Below are positions 62,339 to 64,000 of a stretch of 64,000 nt of DNA, piece after piece. Source of the DNA: Labrenzia sp. CE80 (GTDB taxonomy: Bacteria; Pseudomonadota; Alphaproteobacteria; Rhizobiales; Stappiaceae); assembly GCF_009650605.1 (NCBI RefSeq), contig NZ_WAJT01000001.1, forward strand, positions 620,001 through 684,000, in the 5' to 3' direction. Position 1 is the first letter of the stretch, and every line of letters begins with the position of its first letter. A program made the translations under genes and the position numbers. The notes under the pieces are model-generated. The model saw nothing but the letters and a program-made list of their open reading frames with translations. It did not search any database and was not told the origin of the DNA.

Positions 62339-62393
62339 CAGCTGTACGACGTCTGCGAGAGTTCAAAAGAAAAAAGAAACGGATCTGAGGGTC

Positions 62394-62924
62394 ATGGCCA
62401 AGCGCTGGTACATTGTGCACGCCTATTCGAATTTCGAGAAGAAGGTCGCCGATTCCATTCGCGAGAAGGCCGAACAGCAGGGTCTTTCCGACCTGTTCGA
62501 GGAAATTCTCGTGCCGATGGAAAAGGTCGTTGAAGTGCGCCGTGGCCGCAAGGTCGATACTGAGCGCAAGTTCTTTCCCGGCTATGTGCTGGTGAAGATG
62601 GACATGACCAATGAGGCGTTCCACCTGATCAAGGATACGCCAAAGGTAACCGGTTTCCTTGGTTCTGATCAGAAGCCGATGCCAATTCCTGAAAAGGAAG
62701 CCATGCGGATCATCCACCAGGTTCAGGAAGGTGTTGATCGTCCGAAGCCGTCTGTGACCTTTGAGGTTGGCGAGCAGGTTCGCGTGTCCGATGGTCCTTT
62801 TGCGTCCTTCTCGGGTCTTGTCGAGGAAGTCGACGACGAACGGGCCCGGCTCAAGGTTGCGGTCTCGATCTTTGGCCGTGCAACGCCGGTCGAATTGGAA
62901 TTCGGTCAGGTCGACAAGCTTTGA
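62394..62924 (+). CDS. nusG: Transcription antitermination factor NusG
   Basis: 176 residues. The NGN domain ([33 protein letters not shown]) binds RNA polymerase, and the KOW domain ([20 protein letters not shown]) contacts Rho or ribosomal protein S10. The start was set at ATG 62394, with GAGGG upstream; the frame is open back to 62310 inside secE, which is not used. It lies between secE and rplK, as usual. Confidence 0.97.
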   Translation: MAKRWYIVHAYSNFEKKVADSIREKAEQQGLSDLFEEILVPMEKVVEVRRGRKVDTERKFFPGYVLVKMDMTNEAFHLIKDTPKVTGFLGSDQKPMPIPEKEAMRIIHQVQEGVDRPKPSVTFEVGEQVRVSDGPFASFSGLVEEVDDERARLKVAVSIFGRATPVELEFGQVDKL

Positions 62925-63102
62925 TCTGACTGTACTGGCATCGCCACTGGGTGGTGCCTTCGTGTGTTCGTGCCATACAAACGGTGCGGGCGTTTAGTGG
63001 GTGGTAGGTCACGGCATTCTTCGCCGGATGCCAGAATGGCCAGACCACCAACTCCTTTGATGTTCCGGCGGAATGTCGGAACAGACGCTATTGGAGATAA
63101 AA
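62925..63102 (+). promoter_or_regulatory. rplK leader with a strong hairpin
   Basis: In the 178 bases before rplK, GGTGGT (63000-63005) pairs with ACCACC (63044-63049), and inside it GGCATTCT (63013-63020) pairs with AGAATGGCC (63033-63041) with one bulged base. A structured leader in front of rplK-rplA is where ribosomal protein L1 acts in other proteobacteria, so it may be an L1 autoregulatory site. Confidence 0.5.
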
Positions 63103-63531
63103 ATGGCGAAGAAAATTGAAGGTTACCTGAAGCTGCAGGTGCCGGCCGGGTCTGCGACACCGTCGCCCCCCATTGGTCCGGCGCTCGGTCAGCGCGGTCT
63201 GAACATCATGGAATTCTGTAAGGCGTTCAACGCCCAGACCCAGGATGTTGAAAAGGGTGCTCCGTGCCCGACCGTCATCACCTACTTCTCTGACAAGTCC
63301 TTCACGTTCGAAGTGAAGACGGCTCCGGTCAGCTTCTTCCTGAAGAAGGCTGCAAAGCTGCAGAAGGGGGCTGCCACCCCTGGTCGTGGCACCGTCGGTT
63401 CCGTCAACAAGGCTCAGGTTCGCGAGATCGCTGAAGCCAAGATGAAGGATCTGAACGCCAACGACATCGATGCAGCAATGCTGATGGTTGAAGGCTCCGC
63501 CCGTTCCATGGGCCTCGAGGTAACGGAGTAA
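63103..63531 (+). CDS. rplK: 50S ribosomal protein L11
   Basis: 142 residues. The N-terminal domain has [20 protein letters not shown] and the RNA-binding C-terminal domain ends in [20 protein letters not shown]. It binds the GTPase centre of 23S rRNA. The start was set at ATG 63103, after GGAGA; the frame is open to 63073. rplA follows after four bases. Confidence 0.98.
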   Translation: MAKKIEGYLKLQVPAGSATPSPPIGPALGQRGLNIMEFCKAFNAQTQDVEKGAPCPTVITYFSDKSFTFEVKTAPVSFFLKKAAKLQKGAATPGRGTVGSVNKAQVREIAEAKMKDLNANDIDAAMLMVEGSARSMGLEVTE

Positions 63532-63535
63532 GGTC

Positions 63536-64000
63536 ATGGCGAAGGTAGGAAAACGCATTCGTGCGGCCCGTGAGGGTCTCGACCGCGACGCAACTTACGC
63601 TCTCGACGAGGCGCTTGGCCTGGTCAAGGAACGTGGCACTGCGAAATTCGACGAAACTGTCGAGCTGGCAATCAACCTCGGCGTTGATCCACGTCATGCA
63701 GACCAGATGGTCCGCGGCGTGTGCATTCTGCCGAACGGCACGGGCAAGACCGTCAAGGTTGCTGTCTTTGCGCGTGGCGACAAGGCTGATGAAGCCAAGG
63801 CTGCTGGCGCGGACATCGTTGGTGCTGAAGAGCTGGTTGCTGAAGTTCAGTCCGGCAAGATCGATTTTGATCGCTGCATCGCGACGCCTGACATGATGCC
63901 GCTCGTTGGTCGTCTCGGTAAGGTTCTCGGCCCGCGTGGCCTGATGCCGAACCCGAAGATCGGTACCGTGACGCCCGACGTTACTGCTGCTGTCAACGAC
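63536..64000 (+). CDS. rplA: 50S ribosomal protein L1, N-terminal part
   Basis: The first 155 residues, cut by the end of the window. Beginning [20 protein letters not shown], it includes the L1 motifs [20 protein letters not shown] and [21 protein letters not shown]1 binds 23S rRNA at the stalk and, in other bacteria, its own mRNA leader. It follows rplK by four bases. Confidence 0.98.
   Translation, partial: MAKVGKRIRAAREGLDRDATYALDEALGLVKERGTAKFDETVELAINLGVDPRHADQMVRGVCILPNGTGKTVKVAVFARGDKADEAKAAGADIVGAEELVAEVQSGKIDFDRCIATPDMMPLVGRLGKVLGPRGLMPNPKIGTVTPDVTAAVND

Overview
The window is chromosomal DNA of an alphaproteobacterium, most likely of the order Hyphomicrobiales (Rhizobiales) and close to Roseibium/Labrenzia-type Stappiaceae. 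This placement is an inference from gene content: DUF3126, DUF2336, PAS_5 and PilZ proteins, a BTLCP-type cysteine peptidase, CtrA-like TTAA-N7-TTAA boxes, and the gene order rlmB - tRNA-Tyr - tRNA-Gly - tuf - tRNA-Trp - secE - nusG - rplK - rplA. No insertion sequence, prophage, integrase or CRISPR array was seen. Genes are dense, and almost all are intact.

Left part (1-22.6 kb), mostly housekeeping: ispE (cut by the window edge) behind a TPR lipoprotein-like gene, ppdK, a MeaB-type GTPase, a membrane CHASE4-GGDEF-EAL protein, radC, map, tRNA-Leu, trkH, sfsA, an L,D-transpeptidase, gpt, a CinA-type protein, an FAD monooxygenase, a zf-CHCC protein, two overlapping alpha/beta hydrolases, a crotonase-fold protein lacking both classical catalytic glutamates, cysE, DUF3126, two small membrane proteins and a gamma carbonic anhydrase.

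Middle part (22.7-39.3 kb), envelope and signalling: a BTLCP peptidase behind an AT-rich promoter region, a tandem-PilZ protein, a PAS_5 protein, rhomboid protease, CBS protein, hisI and folE, a NifU/SufU-like scaffold, yidD, thrS, an acyltransferase, a secreted unknown, a nitroreductase and a flavin reductase. These are followed by a signal-less lytic transglycosylase, a DUF2336 protein, an Hpt protein and NAD kinase. CtrA-like boxes lie at three places here and just to the left, which suggests that part of this block belongs to the CtrA/c-di-GMP regulon.

Transport island (39.4-57.4 kb): three complete ABC importers, each with its own regulator and catabolic enzyme. The first (LysR; CUT1/Ugp-like importer) and the second (LacI; iron/aminoethylphosphonate-type importer) face each other, and each ends in a paralogous GpdQ-type metallophosphodiesterase. 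They look like two import-and-cleave modules for organic phosphodiesters. The third (GntR/FCD; PotABCD-like importer) ends in an Asp/Glu/hydantoin racemase. Strong operator candidates precede each regulator or operon.

Right part (57.4-64 kb): tRNA-Thr, a three-gene operon of an IsdG/HmuQ-like heme monooxygenase, a VOC protein and an unknown cysteine-rich protein, rlmB, then the tRNA/tuf/secE/nusG/rplKA cluster, with rplA cut by the window end.
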